A stretch of DNA of 64,000 bases from Hafnia paralvei ATCC 29927 (GCF_001655005.1 NZ_LXET01000044.1:310001-374000); one strand, 5' to 3'; counted from the first letter of the stretch, positions 1 to 8,899 are shown. Numbers and translations are program-made. Notes: generated by a model from the sequence alone, not told the origin.

Positions 1-2
1 GC

Positions 3-962
3 GACTGGTTAAGCAGCGCGCCGACGCCTGAAGCCGAGCATTTTAATCTGATGGACCCGTTCCATCACACCTGGGTGCCCTTTGATAGTTGGGTTACTCA
101 CGGTATTGACTGGCTTGTCAGCCATGGTCGCCCAGTATTTCAAGGGATCCGTATGCCCGTGGACTTTGTCCTCAGCGGCTTCCAGAACATCTTACAAGGT
201 ATGCCTGCCCCTATCGCAATCTTAGTATTTGCCCTGATTGCTTGGCAATGTGCAGGACTAGGAATGGGGGCAGCTACCCTGATTGGTCTCGTGGCCATTG
301 GGGCGATCGGTGCTTGGTCACAGGCAATGGTGACATTGGCGCTGGTGCTCACATCGCTGTTCTTCTGCATGTTGATAGGCTTACCGCTAGGTATTTGGCT
401 GGCTCGCAGCAAAGGAGCTGCTCGCGTCATCAGGCCGTTGCTGGATGCGATGCAAACCACGCCGGCATTCGTTTATCTGGTGCCTATCGTCATGCTGTTT
501 GGTATCGGTAACGTACCGGGGGTCGTGGTCACTATCATCTTTGCGCTCCCCCCTATTGTGCGTTTAACCAGCTTAGGTATTCAGCAAGTGCCGGCTGACC
601 TCATTGAGGCAGCAGAGTCTTTCGGCTCAAGTCCACGACAGATGCTGTTTAAAGTTCAGCTACCGCTGGCGATGCCTACCATTATGGCGGGCGTAAACCA
701 GACCCTAATGTTAGCACTATCCATGGTCGTCATTGCATCGATGATTGCCGTTGGCGGCTTAGGTCAGATGGTATTACGCGGTATCGGTCGCCTTGATATG
801 GGACTGGCATCCATCGGGGGTGTCGGCATCGTCATTCTGGCGATTATCCTCGACCGACTCACTCAATCTGTTGGTCGCGATCGCCGCAGCCGCGGTATGC
901 AGGGCTGGTACATGAGCGGTCCTATTGGGCTAGTCGCACGTCTTTTTATTAAACGCGGATAA
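3..962 (+). CDS. proW: ProW, glycine betaine/proline ABC permease (5' partial)
   Basis: Inner-membrane permease of the ProU (ProVWX) osmoprotectant importer, which takes up glycine betaine and proline betaine under osmotic stress. The reading frame is open to the left edge, so the gene is cut. The codons before the ATG at 51 read DWLSSAPTPEAEHFNL, which aligns with the N-terminal tail of E. coli ProW, so that ATG is internal and about 35 residues are missing. Multiple hydrophobic segments follow, with the permease EAA loop (EAAESFGSSPRQMLFKVQLP) that docks on the ATPase ProV. proV should lie just upstream, outside the window. proX follows after 139 bp that contain a hairpin. The match to E. 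coli ProW is close over the whole visible length. Confidence 0.97.
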   Translation, partial: DWLSSAPTPEAEHFNLMDPFHHTWVPFDSWVTHGIDWLVSHGRPVFQGIRMPVDFVLSGFQNILQGMPAPIAILVFALIAWQCAGLGMGAATLIGLVAIGAIGAWSQAMVTLALVLTSLFFCMLIGLPLGIWLARSKGAARVIRPLLDAMQTTPAFVYLVPIVMLFGIGNVPGVVVTIIFALPPIVRLTSLGIQQVPADLIEAAESFGSSPRQMLFKVQLPLAMPTIMAGVNQTLMLALSMVVIASMIAVGGLGQMVLRGIGRLDMGLASIGGVGIVILAIILDRLTQSVGRDRRSRGMQGWYMSGPIGLVARLFIKRG

Positions 963-973
963 CACGTCCCCAG

Positions 974-995
974 CCTCCCTCTTCATTGAGGGAGG
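974..995 (+). repeat. proW-proX intergenic hairpin
   Basis: CCTCCCTC and GAGGGAGG form a perfect 8-bp stem around a 6-nt loop (TTCATT), 11 nt after the proW stop. There is no T-run, so it is not a standard terminator. A structure here could protect or process the mRNA and let proX be expressed more than proW; that role is inferred. Confidence 0.6.
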
Positions 996-1101
996 TACAT
1001 CACCAGTAACCCGATTTGGGTTCTCACTCTTCCACCCTACCGTTCTATGGGGAAGATTTGGGCAGTCGTATTCCCTCCACCTAAAATAAACAGGAATATT
1101 C

Positions 1102-2154
1102 ATGACAGAACAAACAAAACAACATAAGCAAACACAACAACGTATCGCATCTATGCTGGCCATTACCGCTCTGGCATTCGGTACACTATCTACCACCTTC
1201 TCCACTCAGGCTGCTGAACTGCCGGGTAAAGGCGTGTCTGTACAGCCAATTCAGAGCAGTATTGCCGAAGAGACTTTCCAGACCCAACTGGTGAGCAAGG
1301 CGCTGACAAAACTAGGCTACGACGTGCAGCCGACCAAAGAGGTGGACTACAACGTCGCATACACGTCGGTTGCCGCAGGTGATGCAACCTTCTTAGCGGT
1401 AAACTGGGATCAGCTTCACTCAGATATGTACAACGGCGCGGGAGGCGATAAGAAATTCTATCGCGAAGGCCAGTATGTAACGGGTGCGGCACAAGGGTAT
1501 TTGATTGACAAAAAAACGGCCGATCAATATCACATCACCAATATTGAACAGCTGAAAGATCCCAAAATCGCCAAGTTATTCGATACGAATAACGATGGCA
1601 AAGCCGATTTGGCAGGCTGTACTCCAGGCTGGGGTTGCGAAGCATCAATTAACTATCAGTTAAAAGCCTATGGTTTAAACGACACCGTCGAACACAATCA
1701 AGGTAATTATTCCGCGCTGATTGCAGACACAATGACTCGCTTTAAAGAAGGTAAGCCTGTGTTTTATTACACTTGGACACCGTATTGGGTCAGCGATGTA
1801 CTAAAACCAGGACGTGACGTTGTCTGGTTACAAGTGCCATTCTCTGCTCTTCCAGGCAGCCTGAAAGATGTCGACACCAAGCTACCAAACGGTGCTAACT
1901 ACGGCTTCCCAGTCAACAATATGCAGATCGTAGCAAACAAAACCTTCGCAGAGAAAAACCCTGCTGCGGCTAAACTGTTTGCCGAAATGAAGTTACCCAT
2001 TGCTGATGTCAACGCACAGAACCTGCGCATGCATCAGGGTGAAAACTCAGAAGCAGATATTGAACGCCACGTTAACGGTTGGATCAAAGCCCACCAAGCC
2101 ACATTTGATGGCTGGGTTGATGCAGCAAAAAAAGCAGCAGACACGGCTAAATAA
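1102..2154 (+). CDS. proX: ProX, periplasmic glycine betaine-binding protein
   Basis: Substrate-binding protein that delivers glycine betaine and proline betaine to ProVW. The 350-residue product starts with a polar, Gln/Thr-rich stretch of about 15 residues, then a hydrophobic signal peptide ending near STQAAELPG. The ligand-cage tryptophans of the family lie in NWDQLH, PGWGCE and YTWTPYW. The start at 1102 has an AGGA Shine-Dalgarno 7 nt upstream; an internal ATG at 1153 would give a more typical signal peptide but has no better ribosome site. The mature part is highly similar to E. coli ProX, including a DTNNDGKAD loop. It is the last gene of the proU operon, followed by a hairpin. Confidence 0.97.
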   Translation: MTEQTKQHKQTQQRIASMLAITALAFGTLSTTFSTQAAELPGKGVSVQPIQSSIAEETFQTQLVSKALTKLGYDVQPTKEVDYNVAYTSVAAGDATFLAVNWDQLHSDMYNGAGGDKKFYREGQYVTGAAQGYLIDKKTADQYHITNIEQLKDPKIAKLFDTNNDGKADLAGCTPGWGCEASINYQLKAYGLNDTVEHNQGNYSALIADTMTRFKEGKPVFYYTWTPYWVSDVLKPGRDVVWLQVPFSALPGSLKDVDTKLPNGANYGFPVNNMQIVANKTFAEKNPAAAKLFAEMKLPIADVNAQNLRMHQGENSEADIERHVNGWIKAHQATFDGWVDAAKKAADTAK

Positions 2155-2162
2155 TGTTTATG

Positions 2163-2185
2163 GCATGGCGCCTAGCGCGCCATGC
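2163..2185 (+). terminator. hairpin after proX
   Basis: GCATGGCGC and GCGCCATGC pair perfectly (9 bp, loop CTAGC) 9 nt after the proX stop and just before the convergent fimbrial operon ends. The T-run is weak (TACTAAAAGTTT), so termination efficiency is uncertain. It may serve both strands. Confidence 0.6.
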
Positions 2186-2195
2186 TACTAAAAGT

Positions 2196-3245
2196 TTAAT
2201 GGTAATTAAGTTTGATAATGAGATCCTTACTAAATGGCCCTATCGACACTTCTTTAGTCGGATTTTTTGTTAATTCCGCAGTGTACTCATGTGTAATCGT
2301 ATCTGAGCCCTGTCCAGGAATATAAGTGGTAAACGCCTTGTACTGGTTATATTCAATGGCAGCATGATCTTCTTCATCGATGATTTTCAGCAGCAAACCA
2401 TTATCCATATCAAGATGCGTTGCATCGTAAAGTACATCATCCGTATAAAAACTGGTTTGCACATCAAACTGCTGAGTACAACCTGCACTCATATCTTTAA
2501 TGGTCGAGATACTAAAAGGCTCAGTTGCAGGGCTTGTACGAATAGATGAATTATCAATTTGCTTAAAACTCACTACCTGACTTTCAGGAAAAACCTTAAT
2601 GTCTACGCTACAATCCAAAAAGCGCACGTTGCTCAATCCATCGATATTAAAACGTAGATTTTTTGCATTTGATTGAAGGTTTGCGCCTCCCGAGCCATCA
2701 AACTGTAAGACGTTAATACTGCCGAAATCGTAAACAGTATCGCTGGTCGCAGGAATCGCTTTAAGCTTCATATACAATCTAAATCGGGCATTAAAACTAA
2801 TATTTTTTTGATAATCCACTCCGTTGCATACGGGAGTATGACCAGCATAGTTACCACTGGATGATTTATCTAAACATTTTCCCGTATCAATTCCAAACCC
2901 TGTGGTTTCATAATCAACACCTTCATAAGTTACCCCAAAGGTAAAATAGGGGTTATCAATCACATCGCTACTGTTTATTTCTGGAAGTTTAATCCAAGCA
3001 TGAACAGTTTCCGTTGGAGCATGTTGAGTCCAATCGGCGGAGTTATCACAATACACGGTCAAGTTAACGTCACCACTCTCCCAGACTTTGCTTCCTAATG
3101 GCGCATTCTCTGGAATAATGAACGAAGGTAACATGGCACTAAATCTAATAGGCCCGCCATGATTGTCTTTATAGCAATCTAACGCCCAGGCAGAGGATGA
3201 CGAGAATACAGAGACAAGAGCTAACAAAAAGAGAAGATTGCGCAT
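2196..3245 (-). CDS. fimbrial tip adhesin / minor fimbrial subunit
   Basis: Last gene of the chaperone-usher operon. The ATG at 3245 follows the chaperone stop by 2 nt with an AAGGA site in front, and gives a clear signal peptide (MRNLLFLLALVSVFSSSSAWA). An upstream in-frame start would run into the chaperone gene and is not needed. The 349-residue size, the operon-end position, several cysteines, and an N-terminal region unlike pilins fit a two-domain tip adhesin: an N-terminal receptor-binding domain and a C-terminal pilin domain near residues 210-349. I do not recognise a specific adhesin family and cannot say what it binds. The role is inferred from position and size. Confidence 0.75.
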   Translation of the reverse strand: MRNLLFLLALVSVFSSSSAWALDCYKDNHGGPIRFSAMLPSFIIPENAPLGSKVWESGDVNLTVYCDNSADWTQHAPTETVHAWIKLPEINSSDVIDNPYFTFGVTYEGVDYETTGFGIDTGKCLDKSSSGNYAGHTPVCNGVDYQKNISFNARFRLYMKLKAIPATSDTVYDFGSINVLQFDGSGGANLQSNAKNLRFNIDGLSNVRFLDCSVDIKVFPESQVVSFKQIDNSSIRTSPATEPFSISTIKDMSAGCTQQFDVQTSFYTDDVLYDATHLDMDNGLLLKIIDEEDHAAIEYNQYKAFTTYIPGQGSDTITHEYTAELTKNPTKEVSIGPFSKDLIIKLNYH

Positions 3246-3247
3246 AT

Positions 3248-3982
3248 TTATTCCTTCAGTACAGCCGTATTTTGACAAACTGACTGCACTGAGTTGCAGC
3301 TAATCTTGTAGAGGGTCAGACCGCCATAATCACCGACATAGCCAATTTGGAAACGAGACGGCAAATTCTTTACTGTCATAGTTTCTTGGTCAAAAGGGGC
3401 GACCATAATGCTATTTCCGCCCGCGATAAGCGTCTTACCGTCAAGGCCAATATAGCCAACCGTTACGTAGTAAGGCGTATTATTTTTAAAATTAATCCCG
3501 TTTGCCGTCTGAGAAATATCGACTTTATCCCATGTCATCACAGCACCCGCCTTCAGGACTATTGCTTTAGGCCGCCAGAAAAGTTTTAACCGGCTTTGCA
3601 TGGCAATTTGCATGGCGTTTTTATCTTCCATGCGCGGGGGAACTTCGCGGACATTATAATAAAACAGACTCTCTCGATCTTTCGGCAGCGTAGCCAACGG
3701 CGGAAGCGCCATTAACCGAACTTGGCTCTGTTCTCTAGGATCTAAGCGCAGTAGCGGTGGCAACGGAGAGATAAAATTACGTGTTTTCTTACCCTCGCTA
3801 TCCTCAATCCATGACTGGGCCAAGTAGGGGAGCGTTTCACTCTTATTCGTTAATCGGACCGACACGCTTTTATCCGTTTCATTCAGCACTAAACGGGTAC
3901 GATCGGGAAGCACCGCGGCGTTTATCATACTGCTCACACCGAGCAACCAAATAAGTGACACTAATGAATAGCTTACTTTCAT
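3248..3982 (-). CDS. periplasmic fimbrial chaperone (PapD/FimC family)
   Basis: Periplasmic chaperone that donates a strand to fold fimbrial subunits and delivers them to the usher. The protein has 244 residues, with a signal peptide ending near MINA and two Ig-like domains. The family's binding-cleft basic residues are visible: Arg in the N-terminal DRTRLVLNETDKS and Lys/Arg in the RLKLFWRPKAI strand. FYYNVREVPP is the usual chaperone motif. A Cys pair (ISCN and VCQN) near the C-terminus probably forms a disulfide. It starts 15 nt after the usher stop and its own stop nearly touches the adhesin start, so the three genes are co-transcribed and probably translationally coupled. Confidence 0.93.
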   Translation of the reverse strand: MKVSYSLVSLIWLLGVSSMINAAVLPDRTRLVLNETDKSVSVRLTNKSETLPYLAQSWIEDSEGKKTRNFISPLPPLLRLDPREQSQVRLMALPPLATLPKDRESLFYYNVREVPPRMEDKNAMQIAMQSRLKLFWRPKAIVLKAGAVMTWDKVDISQTANGINFKNNTPYYVTVGYIGLDGKTLIAGGNSIMVAPFDQETMTVKNLPSRFQIGYVGDYGGLTLYKISCNSVQSVCQNTAVLKE

Positions 3983-3997
3983 CTTATTAAACCTGAA

Positions 3998-6547
3998 TTA
4001 ATGAACAGTCTTACAAGGCAATATAATGGCTGCCTCGCTGATATTACTTTGATTAGGTGGGGTGATTTCACAGATGTTGCTGGACCACGCAACACGCAAC
4101 ATGCTTCCTTCCTGAATACCGCTGAGATAAACGAACCCCTCTTCGGCAACCAATCCAACGTCTTTGTTCGTTTTGGCATCAACAACGGTGACACCCAGTG
4201 GAGGAAAACGACCATCGGCAAGGCGAATAACACCCACAATTTGATAACCTTTGGTCGCACTTAGTGCCGTATAGCCAATAGCGCCTTCAGTAAGAGTGGT
4301 GCGAATCACCGAATTACTCACATCAACGCCTTCTGGCAGATCGTTGCTGTTGACTTGCAATGTTGCCGTTTGATAATTGCTGATTGAAGGAATGACACCG
4401 ATGCCATAGCCATTCGTTATAGTACGACTGCGATTGAGCGCAACACCAGCAATGCCGTCAGTGTCCACCATCATGCGAGCATTGTTACCACTGGTATAAT
4501 CATGCAGCGCCGCGCCGTAGCGAGTCGCGGTGGCAGAACCATTCCAACCCACATTCAGCGAGTTGTATGTGTTCGGTTGGACACTGGCCGCTAAATTAAA
4601 GCGACCGTACGGCGAATAGTGCTGGTAACCGCCACGCAAAGCGGGTTTTCCATCTCTTATTTGATCGTTATCCGCGGATGTGGAAACGTTCCACGTATTG
4701 TTCTTGTCAGAAGAATCGTAATAAGAAACAGACTGTGCGGTTTTATCCCCATAGCGCTGCACGTTATATGACATGCTGCTGCCTAGCCCGAGAGGAACAG
4801 AGAAAGAAAGATAATATTGATTTTCGTTTTCGCCATCCCAGCGGGTACGCGTTAACGATAGTGAGGCAGAAATACCTTTGATATCACCAAGCTCAAAATT
4901 GCGGCTTAGCGAGAGCGAATAACGGGTATCACTATTAGAATTCCAGTATGTATCTCGAGAGATGTTAAAGTATGCATTCACACCAAACGATTCGATCGTT
5001 TGGTTAAAGGAGAGAATATAGCTTTCTTTTTCATCATCGGTATTCTCGTCCCCATCCTGTGAATTGAGATATTCAGTCATCGTCACATACTCTTTATCTG
5101 AGAAACGATACCCGGCAAACGTGACCTGACTGCCTGTAGACTCAAACCGTTTAGCGTAATTCACTCGATAACTGTAACCGCCTTTTCTTTCCTGTGGTGT
5201 TTCAGAGTAGCCCAGTTCGGCTTCAGAGCGCGTGATATCAAACGATATAGAACCCAGCTCATTCAGATTAAAACCGATCCCCGAGCTAATCGATTGATAA
5301 TCATCAGCCGTCAGAATCGCACCGCCGTAAAGTGACGTATTGCCTAGCCAGCCCCATGAGAATTCGCTGGTCAAGAAAAGAGGGTTATTCACATCGTTGT
5401 GCGAGGTCGTTGTCGGTTTTCCAACAGAGGCCTTATATCGCACCTGGCCTTTACGGGTGAGAAACGGGACCGATGCAGAACCGACTTGAAACGTACTTTT
5501 GCGCCCATCCTCTTCTTCTACCGTCACATCCATTTGTCCTTGCAGCGTATTCCCTAAATCACTGATGGTAAATGGGCCTGGTGACACGGTTGTCTGATAG
5601 AGCACACGGCCGTTTTGCTCAACGGTCACTTTGGCGTTGGTCTGGGCAATACCTGTAATTTGGGGAGCATAACCTTGCAAATCTGGCGGTAGCATATGTT
5701 CATCGCTTTCCAACGAAGCGCCTGTAAAGTGAAAGGTATCAAAAATATCGGAATCAAGATCGTACTGTCCCGCAGTAAATTTTGATGATATCGCGGGGAT
5801 AGGACGAAAGAGATAAGTGCGGGAAAGCGTGGCTTCGCTACCGCTCGATTTACCGTTAATAAAATCTTCACTGTACTGATAATCAGAGCGAAAACGCCAA
5901 GCGCCGAGGTTGAATCCTAGCGTTCCATAAGAGCTCATATTTTGTGTACTATCGCCATCGTGAGGTTCGTATCGGCTGGCATATACGTTATAGTCTAACA
6001 ATGCGCCTGCTATACCATCATCCCAATACTCTGGCGGCGTCCAATTTTTGGCTTGATATTTCATCCATAACTGTGGAGCCGTTAAGTTCAACAGCATATT
6101 AGCCTTATCGAGCTTAACCGAGAGCTCTGGTTTACGGGTAACGTCCAAGCATTTCTGCTGATTCCATTCATGAAGTTGTTTAATAAACGTCTCGTCAAAG
6201 CCAAGTTGCTGCAGGTGTTCGGCGGTCAAGCACAACTGAGTTCCGCTTTCGTTATCAGCAGCGAGCCATTCTAGTGTCCATGTTTTAGGTAACACATTTT
6301 TATTGATCGATACCTGAACAATATACTGCCCAGCAGGGATCTGCCCTTTCTTCTCGAATTGAGAAAGGTCAATATTGTCACGATCGTCTACATCCATAAA
6401 ATTCGTATTAAACTCAGTGGCCAACACAGTCGAAGGCACTAATGCCGAAAAGACAACTGAACATAACGCTTTCTTTATGAAAAGAAATAAATTTAAATAG
6501 CCGGTCTTTTTATTTTTGCACATAAACACATTTTGTATAAAAAGCAT
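3998..6547 (-). CDS. outer-membrane fimbrial usher (FimD/PapC family)
   Basis: Outer-membrane beta-barrel that assembles and secretes the fimbria. Its roughly 849 residues match the family size. The order is a signal peptide, an N-terminal chaperone-docking domain beginning FNTNFMDVDDRDNIDLSQF, a 24-strand barrel with plug (PFTISDL, GQMDVTVEEEDG), and C-terminal domains with RLADGRFPPLGVTVVD and a final Cys pair (NICE, PCKTVH). Two starts are possible: the ATG at 6547, directly after an attenuator-like hairpin, or the ATG at 6523. Neither has a visible Shine-Dalgarno, which suggests low translation, as expected for an usher. Upstream is the abundant pilin and downstream the chaperone. Confidence 0.93.
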   Translation of the reverse strand: MLFIQNVFMCKNKKTGYLNLFLFIKKALCSVVFSALVPSTVLATEFNTNFMDVDDRDNIDLSQFEKKGQIPAGQYIVQVSINKNVLPKTWTLEWLAADNESGTQLCLTAEHLQQLGFDETFIKQLHEWNQQKCLDVTRKPELSVKLDKANMLLNLTAPQLWMKYQAKNWTPPEYWDDGIAGALLDYNVYASRYEPHDGDSTQNMSSYGTLGFNLGAWRFRSDYQYSEDFINGKSSGSEATLSRTYLFRPIPAISSKFTAGQYDLDSDIFDTFHFTGASLESDEHMLPPDLQGYAPQITGIAQTNAKVTVEQNGRVLYQTTVSPGPFTISDLGNTLQGQMDVTVEEEDGRKSTFQVGSASVPFLTRKGQVRYKASVGKPTTTSHNDVNNPLFLTSEFSWGWLGNTSLYGGAILTADDYQSISSGIGFNLNELGSISFDITRSEAELGYSETPQERKGGYSYRVNYAKRFESTGSQVTFAGYRFSDKEYVTMTEYLNSQDGDENTDDEKESYILSFNQTIESFGVNAYFNISRDTYWNSNSDTRYSLSLSRNFELGDIKGISASLSLTRTRWDGENENQYYLSFSVPLGLGSSMSYNVQRYGDKTAQSVSYYDSSDKNNTWNVSTSADNDQIRDGKPALRGGYQHYSPYGRFNLAASVQPNTYNSLNVGWNGSATATRYGAALHDYTSGNNARMMVDTDGIAGVALNRSRTITNGYGIGVIPSISNYQTATLQVNSNDLPEGVDVSNSVIRTTLTEGAIGYTALSATKGYQIVGVIRLADGRFPPLGVTVVDAKTNKDVGLVAEEGFVYLSGIQEGSMLRVAWSSNICEITPPNQSNISEAAIILPCKTVH

Positions 6548-6553
6548 TATTAA

Positions 6554-6578
6554 AAACCGGTGACAGTCTCACCGGTTT
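6554..6578 (-). terminator. attenuator/terminator between pilin and usher genes
   Basis: A perfect 10-bp stem (AAACCGGTGA / TCACCGGTTT on the given strand, 5-nt loop) lies between the pilin stop and the usher start. Read on the minus strand the stem runs into TTTTTAATA, a short T-tract. It probably stops most transcripts after the pilin so that pilin exceeds usher. Confidence 0.7.
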
Positions 6579-6600
6579 GATTTCAATGGGTTATGTGATT

Positions 6601-7176
6601 TTATTTATAATCAAGCATATAATTAGCCTGAGCCTGTACGTTACCCGGTGTTACCGTCGTAGTACCGATTTTCTCCATACGAGCTTTAAAATTTAACTCT
6701 TGATAGGAACTTGAATCAGGGAAGGTCACGGTTACCGCTGAGCCCAACGTTAACTTATTATTTCCCGAATCGAGAATACGCACACCGACATTGCTAGCAG
6801 CACCGATGTTACCTTGCAATGTGTTAGCCATCAGGCTTGTATCTGTGGTATCAGTGTTAGGTGAAGTGAAAGTGATTTTCACTTTATCGGTAACCACAAC
6901 GCCCTTGCTATCTGTCAGAATACAATCCTGCAAATGAATGGTGAAATCCTCAGCTAAAGATTGCTGAGTACTATTTAATACATTAGTAGCAACCTCACCC
7001 AAGTTGACTTTTAAATCTTCATCACCCGGTTTGATTGAACATGGAGCTTCAATCACCTCACCAGTAAAAGTAATTTTACCGGAGCCTTGGTTTGCCTCAC
7101 CTGCAGCACTGGCGTTAAAAACAACGCCTGAAAGTACAACACCTGTGATTCCCGCTAACAACGTTTTCTTAAACAT
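6601..7176 (-). CDS. major fimbrial subunit (type 1 pilin family)
   Basis: Structural pilin of the operon. The ATG at 7176 has AAAGGA 9 nt upstream and gives a signal peptide MFKKTLLAGITGVVLSGVVF ending at ASA before AGEANQGSG. The mature protein of about 168 residues has the pilin signature: TGEVIEAPCSI with the first Cys, LQDC with the second, and a C-terminal NYMLDYK beta-zipper with a penultimate Tyr. An in-frame start at 7242 would put a nonsense tail before the signal peptide and is rejected. As first gene of the operon and the one before an attenuator, it should be the most expressed product. Confidence 0.93.
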   Translation of the reverse strand: MFKKTLLAGITGVVLSGVVFNASAAGEANQGSGKITFTGEVIEAPCSIKPGDEDLKVNLGEVATNVLNSTQQSLAEDFTIHLQDCILTDSKGVVVTDKVKITFTSPNTDTTDTSLMANTLQGNIGAASNVGVRILDSGNNKLTLGSAVTVTFPDSSSYQELNFKARMEKIGTTTVTPGNVQAQANYMLDYK

Positions 7177-7588
7177 GCGACATAGTCCTTTATTATAAAA
7201 TTGACTTACCCAAGTAAAACAATAACGACATAAGCACCCCATAAACGAATGGGTGCCAAGTAGTTAATTTAAAACGAGGGTATATTACAAATAAAAGCGG
7301 GGTTAACTTTATTTTTCTTGTTAATTTACAAAGAAGAATCGCTAATTATATTCAATGTAAACATTGAATATAAAACTGAATTTTTAATTTATATATATCC
7401 AACCACAAAAAATGTAGTCAAACCATTATTTAATGCCATGTTTATGGATAATTATTATTTTATTTTTAAGAACACAGAGGGATGCTACCATAAACTCTGT
7501 GACATATTTAGCTATTATTTCGAATTTACATTTCAATATAGTTTAAGTCTTGTCACAGGCTTTGCGCTTAAGAAGGCTGGCTTTATAT
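7177..7588. promoter_or_regulatory. AT-rich control region of the fimbrial operon
   Basis: About 410 bp separate the pilin start from the end of yeeA. The stretch is much AT-richer than its neighbours and should hold the fimbrial promoter. It contains a 13+2+13 bp palindrome (7346-7373) and a weaker CACAGAG/CTCTGTG inverted repeat (7473-7501). No recombinase gene or paired long repeats typical of an invertible fim switch were seen, so phase variation by inversion is not supported. Confidence 0.55.
7346..7373. promoter_or_regulatory. 28-bp palindrome upstream of the fimbrial operon
   Basis: The arms TTATATTCAATGT and ACATTGAATATAA are perfect inverted copies separated by AA. The dyad lies about 170 bp upstream of the pilin start. 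Its size and symmetry are typical of a homodimeric regulator site; which regulator binds is unknown. Confidence 0.5.
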
Positions 7589-7617
7589 AAAACGACTTAA
7601 GATTATTAAGCCGTTTT
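7589..7617 (-). terminator. rho-independent terminator of yeeA
   Basis: Just past the yeeA stop, a 12-bp stem (one G-U pair on the minus strand) AAAACGGCTTAA / TTAAGTCGTTTT with a 5-nt loop ends in a TTTT tract. Confidence 0.7.
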
Positions 7618-7628
7618 ATAAAACACGC

Positions 7629-8687
7629 TTATTTCGTTAACGCCATGCTAACCAAATCTCTCAGCTCATCGAGCTGTTTTGCCAACTCCAGATTCAGCCA
7701 CACATAGCCATAGATAGGCGCCTCTATATTTTCCGCCGCTTTGGCATTTTCCATCAGATGCTTCAACTCAACAGAAACCGCGCCCATTTCCGGTAGGTCA
7801 CTCAGATCATCGTCAATGTTGCCGCTCAGTAATGCGCTCGATAACGCATTCAATGTATTGATAGAGAGCTTTTGGAACACCCGCAACGTGGTAGCATTCA
7901 GCATGATGAAATGACTTTCGCGCGTCGCCCAGTAGGCATCGGTCAATAGCTCCAACGTAGACACCAAATTTCGGCTCATGACTTGAATGGCATCAAACAC
8001 ATCTTTATTAATGCGAGTTTCACGTACACAGGGTGAGATGAGTGTCCGAACCTTGACGAGTTCATTAAGGATTTGCTGATGTTTTGCCGACAAATGTGGA
8101 CGTTCTAATATGTTGGGTGACATATGCGCACTGTAAAAGTCACTCATGTTTTTAAGCTCTTTACTCATCATCAATCGCCAGTGAACAAAAGCTCTCTGTG
8201 TATAGATGGAAGTAAAAAATAGCGCGAGTAACGAACCGATAATGACATCACCGCTCCGCCATAGCGCAGTGTTCATATCCCCTGGCCCTGCCCCGCAGAC
8301 GACCGCCAACGTAATACCAATCAACAGCCCCATATAGGGCCTTTTACCCAAAGCCAGTACGCCGCACACAAACATCACCAATGCACACCACACTAGCATC
8401 AACGGTAACGAATAGATTTCAATATACAGCGCAATTAGCCCAGAGGTTGCACCGAATACAGTTCCCATAATGCGCTGCAGCGCACGAGTAAGCACGTTCC
8501 CCCAAAATGAGATGGGGCCCATCACCACCACCATTGTAATGAGCGGCCACGTAGCTTCAGGCACATGCAACAATCGAATGGCTAAAAACGTGAGTACAAA
8601 TGCAAGCGCCATACGCACGCCATGCACGACCTTATAGTGACCATAAATGACATGTTCAAGGGGACTTATTGCTCGATTAAGACGCAC
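7629..8687 (-). CDS. yeeA: YeeA, FUSC-family inner-membrane protein
   Basis: Orthologue of E. coli YeeA: same length (352), same N-terminal pattern (SPLEHVIYGHYKVVHGVRMALAFVLTF) and the same sbcB neighbour. The N-terminal half has about five to six membrane segments (residues 25-165) typical of the fusaric-acid-resistance-like fold, and the C-terminal half is cytosolic and helical. The family is related to aromatic-acid efflux proteins such as AaeB, but no substrate is established for YeeA. The start is GTG at 8687 with GAAGG 9 nt upstream; no nearby ATG fits. It is divergent from sbcB, sharing a 212-bp intergenic region. Confidence 0.9.
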   Translation of the reverse strand: MRLNRAISPLEHVIYGHYKVVHGVRMALAFVLTFLAIRLLHVPEATWPLITMVVVMGPISFWGNVLTRALQRIMGTVFGATSGLIALYIEIYSLPLMLVWCALVMFVCGVLALGKRPYMGLLIGITLAVVCGAGPGDMNTALWRSGDVIIGSLLALFFTSIYTQRAFVHWRLMMSKELKNMSDFYSAHMSPNILERPHLSAKHQQILNELVKVRTLISPCVRETRINKDVFDAIQVMSRNLVSTLELLTDAYWATRESHFIMLNATTLRVFQKLSINTLNALSSALLSGNIDDDLSDLPEMGAVSVELKHLMENAKAAENIEAPIYGYVWLNLELAKQLDELRDLVSMALTK

Positions 8688-8899
8688 TGGGGATACCTTC
8701 AGAAGTACAACATATAGAAATTATTTTCTTGCTCAAGTGTACTCAATATCGGAAAGAAAATTAAATAGCAAACACCGATTAGCTAAACCAGATAAAAGAT
8801 TAATGCGATGTTTTCCGCACAGTCCGCCGCAAGCATTGGGTTTAGCTGATTTCGCGGTTACACTAGTTATCACTTTGTTTCCCGATAAGAGATGTTATT

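Noticed and set aside
7318..7590. 90-codon plus-strand ORF in the fimbrial control region
   Set aside because: TTG start, no ribosome site, composition just mirrors the AT-rich DNA; no domain or signal sequence.
7177..7628. Invertible fim-type promoter switch
   Set aside because: No tyrosine recombinase gene and no paired inverted repeats flanking the promoter region at the needed distance were seen.
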